Shown here: piece after piece, positions 21,528 to 35,090 of the stretch | How the letters are laid out: the number at the start of each line of letters is the position of its first letter | Position numbering within the stretch: the stretch's first letter is position 1 | Origin: Sthenelais limicola | Lineage: Eukaryota > Annelida > Polychaeta > Phyllodocida > Sigalionidae | Assembly: GCA_942159475.1 (NCBI GenBank) | Contig: OW804095.1 | Location: 55,828,773-55,892,772, forward strand | DNA: 64,000 nt | Direction of reading: 5' to 3' | Made by a program: the position numbers and the translations under genes | Notes under the pieces: model-generated | What the model was told of the DNA's origin: nothing | Seen by the model: the letters and a program-made list of their open reading frames with translations, nothing else | The model's database searches: none

Positions 21528-22713
21528 AGGAGGAGGAAGATGCGTTTACAAACAGGAGGTATAGAGAGGGCCAGCTGTAGTTCCGGGAGTAACTAGTACT
21601 TAGTTGGTTGGGTCAAGTCAGATGCAGTAGACCATGAGGAGCGCTGGCCAAACTATCAATATACATATATCTGTGTGTGACTGCCCCTAATCCCAGTACA
21701 TGGAGGAAATTTTGATGAATACAATGTATACAAATTTGTGAAATTCTGTTGAAATAAAAATTTGTTTAAAAGAAATATGTTATGTAGTTGGTAGAATTTT
21801 AGCAACTGTTATACCACCAGGTGGAGAGACAGGCCCTCAGAGCATGCCTACATAGTTACCATTGAATACTAGGATATTTGATTTCTTTTATCATTAAATA
21901 CAATGTCATCCGAATATTATCCAATCAAGTTATTCTCCACAATTAAGGCATTGGGGTCAGAGCGTTTCTCGATCTATATCTTCAACAATAACATAATCAT
22001 TGCCAATGTCTATGTCAGAGTATTACGGACTCGCACTGGGAAACAAATGTTTCCTAAATGAGTTTTGTTTGGCAGCCTATCAGATGGCGACAGGTCCACT
22101 TAGGCCATGTGGTCGTGACAACAGCCAATCAGAACTGACCTTCGGCTTTCTGTCGCCATTAACACAGTACTTCCTGACTCTGACTCACTTATACCATTAC
22201 TGCACTCCGATCCAACAAGAGCTATCCAACGTTTTATATGTAATAGGGCAGTAAAAACAGTCAAATGATCGCTATTGCCATGGTTACGCCTGGATACTGA
22301 TTTCCACCATTATAGTATTTTCAATAGTCAAATTAGTTGACCAAAAAATCAACGAATCACGCAGCGAATATCCCCTTTTTTTATATCGGCAACAATTGAA
22401 CTACAGTAGAGATACTCGAAAAAAAATAACGAAGCTGATCAACCGTGAAACAAAACCTCAACCTCGAATCACCGCACTTTTTAAACTTGCCTCTTCTAAT
22501 GAGAGATGCTGCACCCTGTGTTGTATCATTTTGGAACATCATAAACTTTAGTGCGATTTTGAGATTTTAGCTAAGAATTTAAAAAAAATATTTTCATACT
22601 TATACAGGAAGGACATACATCAGGCTATATGACTGTAAATTGCCACTACCTGGTTTCACTATTATTTTTTACAGATACATGCCCCCAAATCATTGGAGCA
22701 TGGTCAGATGATG
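21528..22713. other. Non-coding DNA; weak poly(A)-like and CTCF-like sites
   Basis: AAATAAAAATTTG near 21750 resembles a 3' end but no transcript can be traced. CCACCAGGTGGAGA (about 21814-21827) matches the CTCF core at 12 of 14 positions. CGCTATTGCCATGGTTACG near 22271 is an imperfect X-box. Confidence 0.35.
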
Positions 22714-22718
22714 CCATA

Positions 22719-23000
22719 CCAGGGAGGTATATACAAGGGAGTAGCAACGACTCATTGACTGAACCAAAATATTCGTGACTGGGACTTATTTTAGCGACTG
22801 CCTGCCAGGTGACACTGCAGTATTGTTGCCGGCAATAGTACCACATATAGCCCAGGTAGTTTTATTGCCCTTTACCAAGAAGAGCATAATAGGGATGCAC
22901 GTATAAATAGTTGGCGCTAGTAGTAGTAGTGGGATTACTTTCAACTATATGCCACCCATGCATATTATTCATTGCTACTCCCTAGTATATACCTCCCTGG
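22719..23000. mobile_element. 282-bp MITE with 30-bp TIRs and exact CCATA duplication
   Basis: The left end begins CCAGGGAGGTATATACAAGG and the right end reverse-complements to CCAGGGAGGTATATACTAGG; 28 of 30 terminal bases match. The flanks are CCATA (22714-22718) and CCATA (23001-23005), an exact 5-bp target-site duplication. The interior is non-coding with a short AGT microsatellite. Nearly intact ends and an unmutated duplication suggest a fairly recent insertion. A 5-bp duplication is unusual for the best-known MITE superfamilies. Confidence 0.85.
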
Positions 23001-23005
23001 CCATA

Positions 23006-23329
23006 CTAATAACAAGTCTTTCAATACCCCAATTTAGTAATAATCCAGATATAAAAATGTGCATAAAAACATTCATTTCATTTATGTAAGATCGATACAT
23101 CGATGTAGCATTACTTTTATTCATTGACATTTCAACACTATGTACATAGCGTTTAACCTGCATTGTGTATCGCATTTTAAAATGGGTGAAAACTTATAAC
23201 CATGTAAACATTTACTGTAGAGTTAGTTACAAGTAGATAGAACACACAGGAAAGTTAATTACATTAACCATAATCATTTCTTATAAAAACAAAAGCTATA
23301 TGTATGTATTTTCTGGAAAACAAAACTTT
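23006..23329. other. A+T-rich non-coding DNA, nothing recognised
   Basis: No repeats, sites or coding frames that I can support. Confidence 0.4.
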
Positions 23330-23452
23330 GTATAATTATGATCAAGATTTATGTAGGAAGGGATCTCTCAGGAAGACCTGCTCAGGCAGAGAGTAGTATC
23401 CAATTTCGGAATGTTATTTGTTTCTGAATAAAAATGCAATATATATATATAT
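23330..23452 (+). mobile_element. Possible retroposon 3' tail with AATAAA and (AT)n
   Basis: A block containing GGATCTCTCAGGAAGACC and CAGGCAGAGAGTAG is followed by TTTCTGAATAAAAATG (AATAAA at 23427-23432) and an (AT)7 run to 23452. A poly(A) signal next to a simple-repeat tail is typical of truncated non-LTR elements. No reverse-transcriptase frame is present, so this is only a suggestion. Confidence 0.25.
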
Positions 23453-23644
23453 CTTCTGTGTATGAGTCTCTTAATTCCATTTGTTCTGATGATGATATAA
23501 AAAGGCCCAGGAAAATCTTATCACTTGGAAATAACTGAATATAATGGTAGGCCCATTTTGATAGCTCATTATAGCTTCATAGGCCTAATATTCTTTTATG
23601 GTTGTTTAAAAATCTATTCGTGGGTATCGTCACACATTGTTGGC

Positions 23645-23680
23645 ATCATTATTATTAGCATCATCATTATTAGCATTAGG
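23645..23680 (+). repeat. ATTATTAGCATC microsatellite
   Basis: Two imperfect copies of ATTATTAGCATCATC, a degenerate trinucleotide-based repeat. Confidence 0.7.
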
Positions 23681-23879
23681 TGTCGCCTACGAATACATTA
23701 AGGTAATGTTTCCTCACTGATTAAAATGCCTAAATATTTTCGAAGCAGACCTTTTCTAAGTAGACCATGATTGTCATCACATTTTTTTCACAATTCTTTC
23801 GCATCAAGTAGAAGTAACTACAGGCGGCATCTATTATTCTATTTATGCATTACTAATTTATAACTGGGTTCTGTCCTAC

Positions 23880-24060
23880 CTCCAGCACCTCCTCCTGTTT
23901 ATGATCCTGTATCTTCTCCAGTACCTATTCCTGTACCCCATTCAATACTTCCTCCAGAACCTCCTATACCCCTCTCCAGTACCTCCTCCAGTATATATCC
24001 TCCTGTACATCTTCCAATACCTCTTCCAGTACCTCCTATATTCCCCTTTCCTGTACCCCC
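23880..24060 (+). repeat. Degenerate CCTCCAGTA repeat
   Basis: Many variants of CTCCAGTACCTCCTC and CTGTACCCC over 180 bp. One frame is open for about 65 codons and is proline-rich, but follows a stop, has no ATG and ends in the adjoining purine tract, so it is explained by the DNA repeat. Confidence 0.75.
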
Positions 24061-24075
24061 TGTGAGAAATCCTCC

Positions 24076-24479
24076 TGTGTGAGAGAGTGGGGGGAGAGAT
24101 ATGGGGAAGGGAGAGGGGGAGGGGAGACAGAGGGGGAGTGGGAGGAAGGGGCAGATAGAGAGGGGAGGCGAAAGCGAGGGAGGGAGAGATAGATCAGAGA
24201 GAGGTGGAGAGAAGAGACAACGAGGGGTGGAGAGAGGCAGGAGAGACAGACAGGAGGGAAAGATGGGGGGGGGACACAGAGAGCGAGGGAGGGAAAGATG
24301 GATAATAAGAGAGGGGGAGAGACAGTTAGATTCAAATCTAGGAGGGAGAGGGAGGGAGCGGAGACACAGCGAGAGAGTGAAGGAGGCAGAGATGGAGGCA
24401 GAGAGAGAGAAAAAGAGAGGGGCGAGAGCCAGGGGGAGAGGGGGAGAGGGAGAGGGAGAGGGGGGAGAGGGAGAGATTT
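24076..24479. repeat. 400-bp G/A polypurine tract
   Basis: Almost unbroken G and A on the plus strand with GAGAGGGAG-type words. It abuts the CCTCC-rich block directly, making an abrupt switch from pyrimidine-rich to purine-rich on the same strand. Open frames here on both strands (Arg/Glu/Gly-rich or Ser/Pro/Leu-rich) are compositional artefacts. Confidence 0.85.
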
Positions 24480-26071
24480 CTAATACTTAGTGTTGTGGGA
24501 GATGTGAGGTAGAAACGAAGCCCTTCTGGGTGATCGCAGATTTTGCAGGTATTTGCGAAAAAGATACAAAACATTTCTTCTTATGATGAAGATACTACGA
24601 TAGGGGTGTGAAAGACTCTGGTTTCTGGTGCTAATACAAGCAAATTGGACTTGCGATAGATTATGGAGAACTTATGAAAGTCTATCGTAACAGGCTCATC
24701 GTAAGCTAATCTAGCAGACTGGCATCAGGGAATATTTAGGAATTCATCATGAAATAAAGCAAAGGTTATATTGCGTTCGATCACCATTTATATTCTTTAT
24801 CCTTCATAATTCACAAACAGGATTATAATCTTTTAAAATAATCCTGGTCCTATAGAAGAGGTTTTGGGGGATGATTGTGCATACAGTATAACCTAGGTCA
24901 AATCTATTGTCTAGTAAATTAGTCTCATCATAAGAAAGTTAGATCATAAATAAAGTCAATGCACAGGAAGCCAATTTTTTCAAAACTTTTATTGGCCGAT
25001 GGTACACTGTTTAACGGGAGTGGGAAAAGAGTCAATTGCCATGTGTATACTTAGTGAGTCGAATGCATGCATCAAATGACATAAATCTGCTGGAAAACGT
25101 ATTTATATAAAATGGAAGGGACTTGATAAGCGAAACCCGTCCGTCTAAAGGGAGGGAAGCAGGCTGGCGGAGATTCTAGTAGCAAGGCAGCTTCCACACG
25201 GGACACTGGTACTGAAATCGCTATAGCCCTAGGGGGAGATTTTTAATTTAACCTTTTATTTACGAGCTAGTAAATTCACGTCTAAAAATCGAACTAATTG
25301 CAAGAAAGCATTTTTTTACCCGACATTTGCCCGCGTATTAATTTCAAACTTCTGGGCATAACTTGGAATATGAATGAAACAGATTCCTTGAATGGTTTAC
25401 TTCGACATCGGGCGGATGTTTTCTTGCGGTCGCTGGGAGACCAAGACCACTTTCATGGAAAGAGGCAGTGATAAAAATATCTTTAGGGCCTATGCGTGAC
25501 CTGGCATCTCCTCTTGGGCCTAACTGCCAATCATAGACTTTGTGATGACAGGGAATATTCTGAAATTAGGCCGAGATCAACTTAGCGCTTGTTTCCTGCG
25601 TGCAATGCTTTTGTGTGCAAGGAGGAAAAACCCTATGCAAAAAAGGTGTTCTGCCCTTCGGGGAAATTCACACAAAGCCTAATCAAATGATTGTTTGATT
25701 TTGGCTAATTAAAGAACAACACAAATCTCATTGGAAATGATAATTACACGCGGGAAATCTACTACATGTGAGAATATCTTTAGCCAAAAACCCTGTATCA
25801 TTTCATTATTTACACAGGCAGGATAATGCTGAATGTAAGGTGAGACGAGCAATATAACCGTGACAAAATTAGCCTGAAACTATACGAACTAAGCAATAAT
25901 TGAGCCCTAAGATTAGTATTCCTGTAGAAAAAACGCTTATGCCTGGTCGTCTCTTTTTAGCAGAGTGTTGGGTGAGAAACAAGCAATATTCAGAATGTGG
26001 TCGTTTGAGCTGAATGAAACTTGACGCTCAGATCCAAGGCACATGCATGCATACGCCATAACCAAGGGTCA
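24480..26071. other. Repeat-poor DNA with a dense motif cluster
   Basis: No transposons or tandem arrays. At 25681-25711 AATCAAA and TTTGATT form a perfect inverted pair around TGATTG, followed at once by a TAATTA core and AACAACA, words like TCF/Fox, homeodomain and Sox sites. It looks like cis-regulatory DNA, but only conservation could show this. Confidence 0.3.
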
Positions 26072-26131
26072 TCAGGCGTGAGATGCTCAGGCGTGAGATA
26101 CTCAGGCGTGAGATGTTCAGGCGTAAGATGC
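26072..26131 (+). repeat. Four-copy 15-bp tandem repeat
   Basis: Four units of TCAGGCGTGAGATGC with single-base changes (GATAC, GATGT, GTAAGATGC). A frame reading LRRE-type repeats across it is a consequence of the 15-bp period. Confidence 0.9.
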
Positions 26132-29100
26132 TCCATTTCCAGGCAGCCGCGGTGGTTAAGAAAACAAAGACCGAATTAAAGAAAAAGAGAAACCAGCTAA
26201 TTCATTTGCATGCTAGTGGCAGAGTGCGTGACAAACTTCCAAAGACCACCACCTCCCTACTGCCTGGTTTCACGTTCTCTTGTTGTCCGAGTCATAAAGG
26301 GAATAAAAATGCCTCAAGTAGCTTAGGATAGACAAATATTTACCGCTCTCCATCCTAGATGTAATCACTTAAGAGCTACTCTTAATCACTTAGTCATGTT
26401 TGCACTTGAAGGAATAGCTTGATGAAGTGCGTATACCCGTGAGCATTTACTTTGAATCTCCCTGAAACTTTTACCTATTCAGATCTGTTAAGTTAAAATA
26501 AATTTAACGACATTATATCAAGCCAATTACAATTTTAGAGCTAGATGTAGTTCCTTCGACCACCTTTAACAAGGGTCAATGGGTTGGTCAGTATGCTTTG
26601 ATCGTGACTTTCAATATTTTTTAGATAAAGAATTTTTCAATTGATCAACATCCAATCCGGATAATAATAATTGTGAACTGGCACTTATCGAAAGCAAGAG
26701 ACGTACAAACGGAATGGTCTAGAATTCATCTTTCGGTTGTGAAATGGGGAATAGATAGTTTGCAATCACGTTATTTTTGTTTCACAATGAATAAGAGCAC
26801 AATAAATAAAGAGTAACGCAACATGGATAGCATTAACCAGAGCTTTACTGGCTTTGTATTGGGGTCAGCGTGCACAAATACGAATAGCCCCATGCTTAGA
26901 CAGTAGTTCAATCTCAGTTTGGTCGTTAGATATGTTTTTTCCATTTCCTTTGAATGATGCCCTTACCTCTAACGATCTACAATAACAATGCCCTTCGGCC
27001 ATAAAAGCCAACTATTTAAAGTTTTAATCAAAGTGTTATTTGACAGAGCATTATGAGGAGACTTTATGGGCGGATTGGTCGCGGAGAACCGACATAAAAA
27101 GCATGCTATACAGGCTGTTCTGCTCGGGGGAAAGCAACAGAGATGCCAGGGGACTAATTCCAAAGACAGGCTGCGGGCCAAGATGACATCTTTCATTAGC
27201 AATCAGTCCTGTTAGGGCAAGCCACAACCTAATTTTTTCGGGCGCAACACCCATCACATTCGAGAGAACTTCTGAGGGATATTCATAAAAACTGACCTAG
27301 CAAGACCTTGACTTGAGGGGTATAGTTTTAGGCATTAGCACTACCTGACCTTATCGATTCATTATCATTTCCCCTGTCAAAAAAAGAGATCTATACGTTT
27401 CTAGGGGCATGGGTTCATGGTATGAGGGAAGTCCAAACTATGTCAGTCATTGCAATAGGAAGAATCGCTGACTGATTGAAGTGGCGAAGCACGATAAAAA
27501 TACTCGCGGCCATTGAGAATGGAAGAGCTCCATTCCAGGGCTTCACCATTGGCATTGAATAAAAGGCAGGCGGACTCTTGTTTGGCGCTGTTGAGCTGCC
27601 GTATACTTCCGGTCGCGCATGGGCAGTGCAATAATCGTGTGTGGTATGAGGACGGAGATTGGGATGGTCGGTCTGCGCTAATTGCCGGGGGCAGTTCTGT
27701 GGCTAGAGATAGCTAAAGATGGGCAGTAGTGACCTTCCATCTGAGCCGAAAGCAAAGCGATCTCGGGTAAACGAGGAGAGTCTCTAGCTAATGCCATTTT
27801 ACATGCACAGGTGTATTTAATGGGGGTTAGAGGCGATACAGGAACATGAACCATCTCACCAAAGGCGGAACAACAAGGTCACCGACCTCATGTAAAAATG
27901 CACTAAAAGCATTTAATCAACGAGAATAAAATGCGCAGAAATGCGTTCCTAAACCTCCATGTAATGTAGGGTGATGTCGGTGGAACATACTATTGGCATT
28001 CGAGGGTTAACAACGTTAAGTGGTGTTCGGGATACTTTACAGCAAATAGATTTCCCCAGTGATTTATTACCATCTTTACTAACTAGAAATGGGTTTCATA
28101 GTAAATTAGACGCAATACTTCATAGTGGCAAACATTGATTATTAAATCACTTGCATGAAGTCACTACGAGAAGATATGAGTAACTTACTGCGCTTTCATT
28201 GTGGGGTTTTTATATTTTCAAATACAATATTTCTAATTCATAACAAATAAATTACAAGTAAAGGCAAATGAAATTTCCAAAAGACATACAATATGTAATA
28301 AATTATATTTATATAAGATATATATATAATATATTCTTTTTCCTAATCTAATACCCCCTCATAAGGCATCCTATCCACTTCATCTATATTTAGTATTATT
28401 GTTAGTCTTTTATTTATCTTACCATATTTTTTATGAACTGGGTGTGTATGGGAGGTGTGTGTATGGGGGGAGGGGGCGGCGGAGATATATGTATTTCTGT
28501 CGAAAATCCATTTTTTATGGACGTCTGCTGGAATAGGTACTAACAAATATGGACGCTATTGAACAGTGGGGAATGGTCTAATGAGGACTTTAACCTTCAA
28601 GACCTGTCGTGCCAAGGGTTTCAGTGGAAAGGCAGACTCTCGAGTAATAGCAATTTACACGAGGGCAAGTAGTGATTACAAATGGCTAATTGGCACAGGC
28701 TCCACACAATGACAGTACAAGTAGTACAGTGAATCGGGGCAAATGTCCTGGAGAAATAAGATGTGTTCCATCTTATTGATTGGAATGTACCATTCATATC
28801 ATGTTATGTAATTAATTTCCGAAACGAATGATGGTCATTTGGGCTGTGGAGAAACTACCTTGACCAGTGCAGACTACTGGTTAATGCCTAATAAAGCTCT
28901 TTCCGAAAAGTTGTCATAAATTGTATATCTGAGATGGTATCCCGCATAATGATATGCATTACGGATGGTATGGGAAATGCCGTTTTAGGAAGAAACAAAA
29001 AGTTACTTATGTGTATGACCTTAGCAAATAAACATAAAACTGAAGTGATAACTTGGTCAGACATACAATATCATTATGGAAACGGTAGTTGCCACAAAGT

Positions 29101-31804
29101 CTCCTCAGTTATGAATGTCAGGTGGCAGGATCAGTGTATTGAATGTTATCCTACGGATTTATAGAATGTCAATCACATAAATAATTCCAATGTCGTGGTC
29201 ATAACCAATGAAAACCATCTCAAAGTACTGCCGTTCAGCTTTCTTTTCAGTCCTCAAAACACCTTAATATGTTTGTATTACTCCATGACCGATAACATTT
29301 TCTAATGTAAAAGTCTCCACCTACGATGAAATTGTCTAATAGAAAAGGATCCACATACATGCACAAATGACTAAAGGCAACTATAAAGCTTTTTCAAAAT
29401 TAAAACACGTAGTTGCACTAATAGTTATAACGTAGAATCTCGCATCATCGAACGTTGTACCAGTCTCTTCCGTGAGATTAAAGCAGATCTACGACGTTGT
29501 TTATTTGGGGGGAAATCGTGATCTAGTATTCTGATCTAAAAGATCACATCTGAGATGAGGATCACATTACTTCCAGTGAGATCAGTTTCGGCCATAAGCC
29601 ATAGTATTATCTCTTTTCCTCAAGTCTCTATACTTAGATTGAAGCTTTGCTATTTTAGCTTTCATCTCTCAATTCCTTAAACTTTGGAGATCTCAGGAGT
29701 TGTAGAGTGTCCCAACTTGTTTGAAATGGTTCACTGTGAAGATGTTGACAATAAAGTGTTTGCATAATTGGACGTGAGTAGAAGTGAAAGTGTCAGAAAC
29801 CTTATTCATCAGTGCAGGAGGAACTCGCGGAAAAATATACACCGTACGCCTACTGACATCCTATATTGCACATTGTTTCTTACGTAAACTACACTTTTCC
29901 TACTAATTTGTTGTTCGGGAAAACTCAAACATAATTCCAGCCAATTTATTGAATAACACAAATTCACTTGCACTAGTAGACTAATATTAAAGGGCTGGAT
30001 GACTGAAAGTTTCTGAAGGACTAGACCTGTGGTTTTTTTCTACGACCAAAACCGCGTACCTCGTGTTTCTCAGGCAGCAATATCTTGTTATGGGTCTATT
30101 CACGCGCTCATATCCAATCCACAAATATGATACATTGCTGGCAATTGTTAAAATATCGTGCCAACAGTGCTCAGTCTTCGCGAGCAATTACCCTCTGGCT
30201 GATGCAAGCCGGTGCGATCTCTGACACTGCCATTTCCTTATTGATGTCAATGAAAAATTGGCTTTCACAAACGGTAATAGCTCGGGGTGCATATAGGCTT
30301 GAGATAGCTCTTTTGTATGTGACAAATTGCTCAGAGACACTCGTAGGTAGCCTCTGCAAACTACCAAAGCCACCGTAACACTCTTTATATTATAAGGGCA
30401 GCAATAAATGTAGTTTTCTAATTTGCAGCCCGGTCGATAGGGGACATGAAGACCATGGATACACAGACTATTTTTTCATCTAATGAACAGAATGTATGTC
30501 TGTAATCAAACACTAGCTAAGACATATTCCCGAAAGAGCTAGGAAAGATCCAGTCTATTCATTTTACATCTGCAATTTCATTAAAAGAGCTTTTCATGGT
30601 AGAAATTGCTGTAGATCTATTTACCGTAGGATAACAAAAGTAGATACAATCTTATTTGCTAGTTTTTAGTATTCCATTTAGGCCAATTTTCTCAAGTGAA
30701 GCTGCACTTTGAGGGAGACTCCTCACAAAGGACGTCCCCGCCAATGGTCATCCGACTTCCGCTGATGATGATTCCGTGACCCTAGGGACCTCGGGACGTT
30801 CTTTGATGGTTATACTTATCGATAGTTTATGTGAATTTAAAGCAGATAATCCATGAATACACTGACGCTTGGGACTAACTCATATCCTTTCCATATTCAT
30901 GAGCTCTGACCCGGTATTCCGCAGTCAATGATATCTCGAACACGAGTAATATCGATTATTCCACAGCAAATGCAAGAAATGGCAAATTTCTAAGGGCAAT
31001 TTCAGTGTTTTAGGTGTGGTTCTTTAGGGGTAGATGACTGAATGATGACCTCTAATTGCCCCTGATTTACGCAATATACCACTATCCAATAGCACTCTGA
31101 CCAATTTTAGTACCAATAAAAGTAATCATTGCTGTTTGTGAAGATGATTTCCAACAGTATCCATAACTGGGAAGTGAAAAACAACTATTATCGTTTTACA
31201 GAGGATGAATCGCCCAATTCTGGGTCTGGCTAAGTTATCATCTACTCCTGCGAGACAGTCATACCTTGTGTATTTAATTCAACTTAACGATGCTAAATGT
31301 ACTTAATTTAAATCTAACTTAAATGACTCCGTCCTTAGTTATGGACTGGCCGGAAGATCTACCCGTGTATGCGAATAGAGGATCAAGCCCCTTTCTGTAC
31401 CTTATTTTGTCTGAATAAACTTCTTATATATATATATTATATACCTCACATTGTCATAGTACCAGTAATAGACATTCTTTGGTGGTTTAGCCGGCGAGTG
31501 AATCGCTGCGCAAGGATCGGATGAAACTTGATAATGTTGCCAGGATGTAGTTTTAATAAACACATTAAATCGAAAATAAAGGAATTGTGTCATTCTAGGA
31601 CGAGATGGCGCACTATCGGTAAGACTTGGTTTTGTCACTGAAAGCTCCTAATTACAAATGTGAACAGAGTTTCCTCACTCCCAAAACATTACCCCATCGT
31701 CTTAGAAATCCACAACTTTGGTTGCACGAACATGAAATATTTTTCTGACTGTAGGTAGCTGTCTCTCCCTCATCTCTGTCTCTGTCTGCCCCTGCCATTG
31801 CCTC
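26132..31804. other. Repeat-poor unique DNA, possible regulatory desert
   Basis: About 5.7 kb without transposon ends or tandem arrays, apart from a short TATA run near 28316-28334 and a G-rich spot near 28466. An octamer ATTTGCAT (POU site) is at 26204-26211 next to CTAATT. Compact motif-dense blocks occur around 26960-27310 and 27440-27720. No frame resembles a known protein. Confidence 0.3.
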
Positions 31805-31830
31805 TCTTTCTTTCTTTCTTTCTTTCTTTC
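31805..31830 (+). repeat. (CTTT)n microsatellite
   Basis: A run of about six TTTC units embedded in a wider CTCTGTCTGCC-rich stretch (about 31757-31845). Confidence 0.85.
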
Positions 31831-34801
31831 TCTGTCTGCCTGCCTCTTTGCCGTTACAGCTAAAGAAACATGTTTCATTTTCTTTGCCGAAGAACTAAGT
31901 AATTTGTCCTACGTATGGAATTCAAATAGCACTTACCTTCGACATAAAAACAGGTTAGCGTACATTCCAAACCAATGCGTAAATGTTTTACATACCTGAA
32001 AGGAAAAAAATATTGATTAGTTATCTGCAACGCACAAAATGAAAATGTGGGAAATTTACTTAATACTGTTGAACAGTGAGTGGACCCTTATCAAACTGTA
32101 CATTGTAGAGAGAATCAAAGAAGTATGCTGTGTAAAACTGGCGGTAATATACTCAAACAAGACAACCCCATTTTCCTACTGCAGCCAACAGAACAGCCGC
32201 GCAATCTTCATACATGTTGTCTCATCATATTCGTAATAGGATGGATTCAACCAATAACAATGATGTTCAATCAATCCCAGCCTTAACAATATGGTTGGTG
32301 CAGGGTTTAATCATCCCACAAACATTTCAGATTGCATGGATCTGGCTATAGATCCGTCTGTTAGCGATCATGTATCACCAATTTAGAGAACCCCCATCTC
32401 GCACCTGCACCATTCCCACTGAGCAGCTCATGAAAATCTATATTGATATAGCGTAGAATCATTACGAACTGGCCACACTCCACACATTTCCAGCCAAGAG
32501 TATTACTTTTCAAAAGATGCGCGCATATTTCGAGTTCTTGCCAAAGTACCCCGGAAAAGTTATTATTGGGTCATTATTTTCCCGAGGGATACAATTGTTA
32601 CGGGAGTGCAATTTTCGTAAACAAGGTTAATTGATGTGTATGGCGAATGTAGTTAATTCAGGTTTCCCATAACCCCGAACCTGTTAACGTATTCCGCGGC
32701 GAAATAAAACAATGATGAATCCATGAAGAGTAGATGAATGATATCGTACATGTATGCTCTTATGCAGACAAGACAATAAAATAACAACAAAAGATATCAT
32801 ATCTATGTTAAATGCAAAAGACATAAGACAAAGCCTACAGTGATTCCTGAGAATTTATATCAAGTACTACTGACTCCCTCTGTGACTCACTCACTTTATT
32901 GGGGATGGGTTGTCAGCAGTATATGTAAATGGGGGCTAGTGGCCTGGAAGATTCGAGGACCTGTTTTTCGAAGACCGAGCACTGGTCAAGGCTTCAGAAG
33001 AGGGCTTATTCTCGAGTGATAGCCTCAGGCACGGAGAATGAGAGCGGGCGGGAGGAGATGGAGAGGTGGCCGCTTGCAGTCAATGTGAACATATTGACCG
33101 CTTGTAGCCAAAGCCTGGTCCAGGATAATTAACTCAAGAAAGCCTCACCAAATAAGATCTATCTACACCGGTTGCTTTTTTATTATCTTCAATTGATTGC
33201 TTTTGGGTTGTCACCAGTGAGAGGCTGGCAAGGGAAACCTGCACCTCCTGAGAACACTCACTTCCAAACGATCTTATACAGGTTTTATTTGAGATAAAAC
33301 TCGAGTGAACACACTTAGGACCTACTCAATGCACTCTCAGGTCTTCGTACACACGGGACCACAATCAGGGTGCAGGCTCTGTTTCCCTTTTGTTTTAGCA
33401 TTAATCCTGCATTTGTGAGCATCCTGTTTATATCTTTTTGAAATACAATCTACGTCACTGCAGCCACCTTTTAGCCTGACTGATGATATGCCTGCCATGC
33501 ACAATTACAGACAAATGGCCATTGATATATATTTTGGACCGAAAGCCTAATGAGAATGATTATGGTTGATGACATAATTATATTGACTGTAGTACTTTTA
33601 AGGGCCAATGCATGAGGAGAGAAACTAATAATGAAATATGCGATGCCATGGGTTAGAAAACAATGTGTTAATCCTTTTGATGTTGGACAGCGAAGCTGAT
33701 CAGGCTATTGAACAATTCTCTCAAAGCTTTGTAAGCCTCTATGTCCGGTAGTAAATGGGTGGATTATTGCTAGCCTTATTGAAACGCTCTCGGTCAAGGA
33801 AGATACTCTTCTGTGGCTTCTCCCACTCACTCAGCCTTCGATGCACTTGTCATCACGCATCAGCCGTCTCATTCAATGGAGGACTTGATTAGAATGGTTC
33901 TGAATCAACTGGCCAGCACTGCCTTTGCTGGCAACAAAGCTCAGGGAGAGATTACTATGCCTAGTTTCATTCCAAAAGCGTCTGCAGCTAAATCCTACTT
34001 TAGCGACCCAACACATCCAAAAGCAGGCAGAACATTATTCTGCAAACTTAAAACGACACAAATAATTAATGTACATACGGGACTCATATTCACTATTTCA
34101 GCGGCAGATGTTTAAGATATAGTCATGAATTAAAAGCTAAGGGGCGGTTTATACTTTCGAGTCGTGGCAACCTTCCTAGCTGCGTCCTTTAAACACCCAG
34201 ATCTATATCTGTGTAAGGCACAACAGAAAAGCTGGTGGTAAGCCTATTCCTCCATTCAAACATGGACATACGGCCCCGACGCAAGGGCAAAATTACCAGG
34301 TCTTACCCTGCCCTCATACATCATAAGGGAAAGCAATCAATTATTTCACAAGTCTACCAGTCAATCAAACCCAAACCCAACTTTCACAGTCAATACAAAA
34401 AGATATAACTATTTTCATGTGATCCCGGTGATCTGTAAGCAGTCCATAGATCATAGGATTGTAGGTGGTGTGTCCTACTGATCTGTTAAATACTTCTACT
34501 AATCAGTCTATGTGATATCATACGTACGTCCCAATATCAATATATATTTTCTTTTATTTGCATTCACATACATGCCATTGTGTCGGCAGATCCCATAGAA
34601 AAGGAGGAGACCATGGTTATGGAACATCACATGGTTAATAAGGGCAATGGGAACTAAAAGGGTCGTGAAAATATAAATTTAGTATAATACTTTATATTCC
34701 CTAATACATAAAGAGGCTGCCTTCCCTCCATATAGCTTTATTCGCTCTGGGTCATTTCACGGGATCTCTTAAGTTCCCTGATCTCTTAGCAGCATCTAGT
34801 G

Positions 34802-34809
34802 TTACGTAA
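34802..34809. promoter_or_regulatory. TTACGTAA, PAR-bZIP/C/EBP-type palindrome
   Basis: Perfect 8-bp palindrome matching the known PAR-bZIP/E4BP4 consensus, followed closely by ACGTCCCGTAC. Chance occurrence in 64 kb is quite possible. Confidence 0.25.
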
Positions 34810-35090
34810 TACGTCCCGTACATGTATACGGTGCTGTATGGACAACTCCTAATTCTTCCATACCAACCTGGATCACACCTAAACACATGAAGCAGGTTTG
34901 TCAAAGTCTATGCATATGGCTGTGGCTGGGTGAATGACCTGATATGCTTGCCAGTTTGTTGGAACATTCAGGAAAAACAAAGGAAGAACTGAGTAGGCTA
35001 AGATGCGACCTGATCATTATTGTATTTTTCCTAAGCCGTAAGACCAGATGACTATTATCGAGTTGTTATATGGCTGCTTGAAGGTAGCTC

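Noticed and set aside
24036..24574. Arg/Glu/Gly-rich and Ser/Pro/Leu-rich frames
   Set aside because: Artefacts of the polypurine tract; the same type recurs at 39996-40413.
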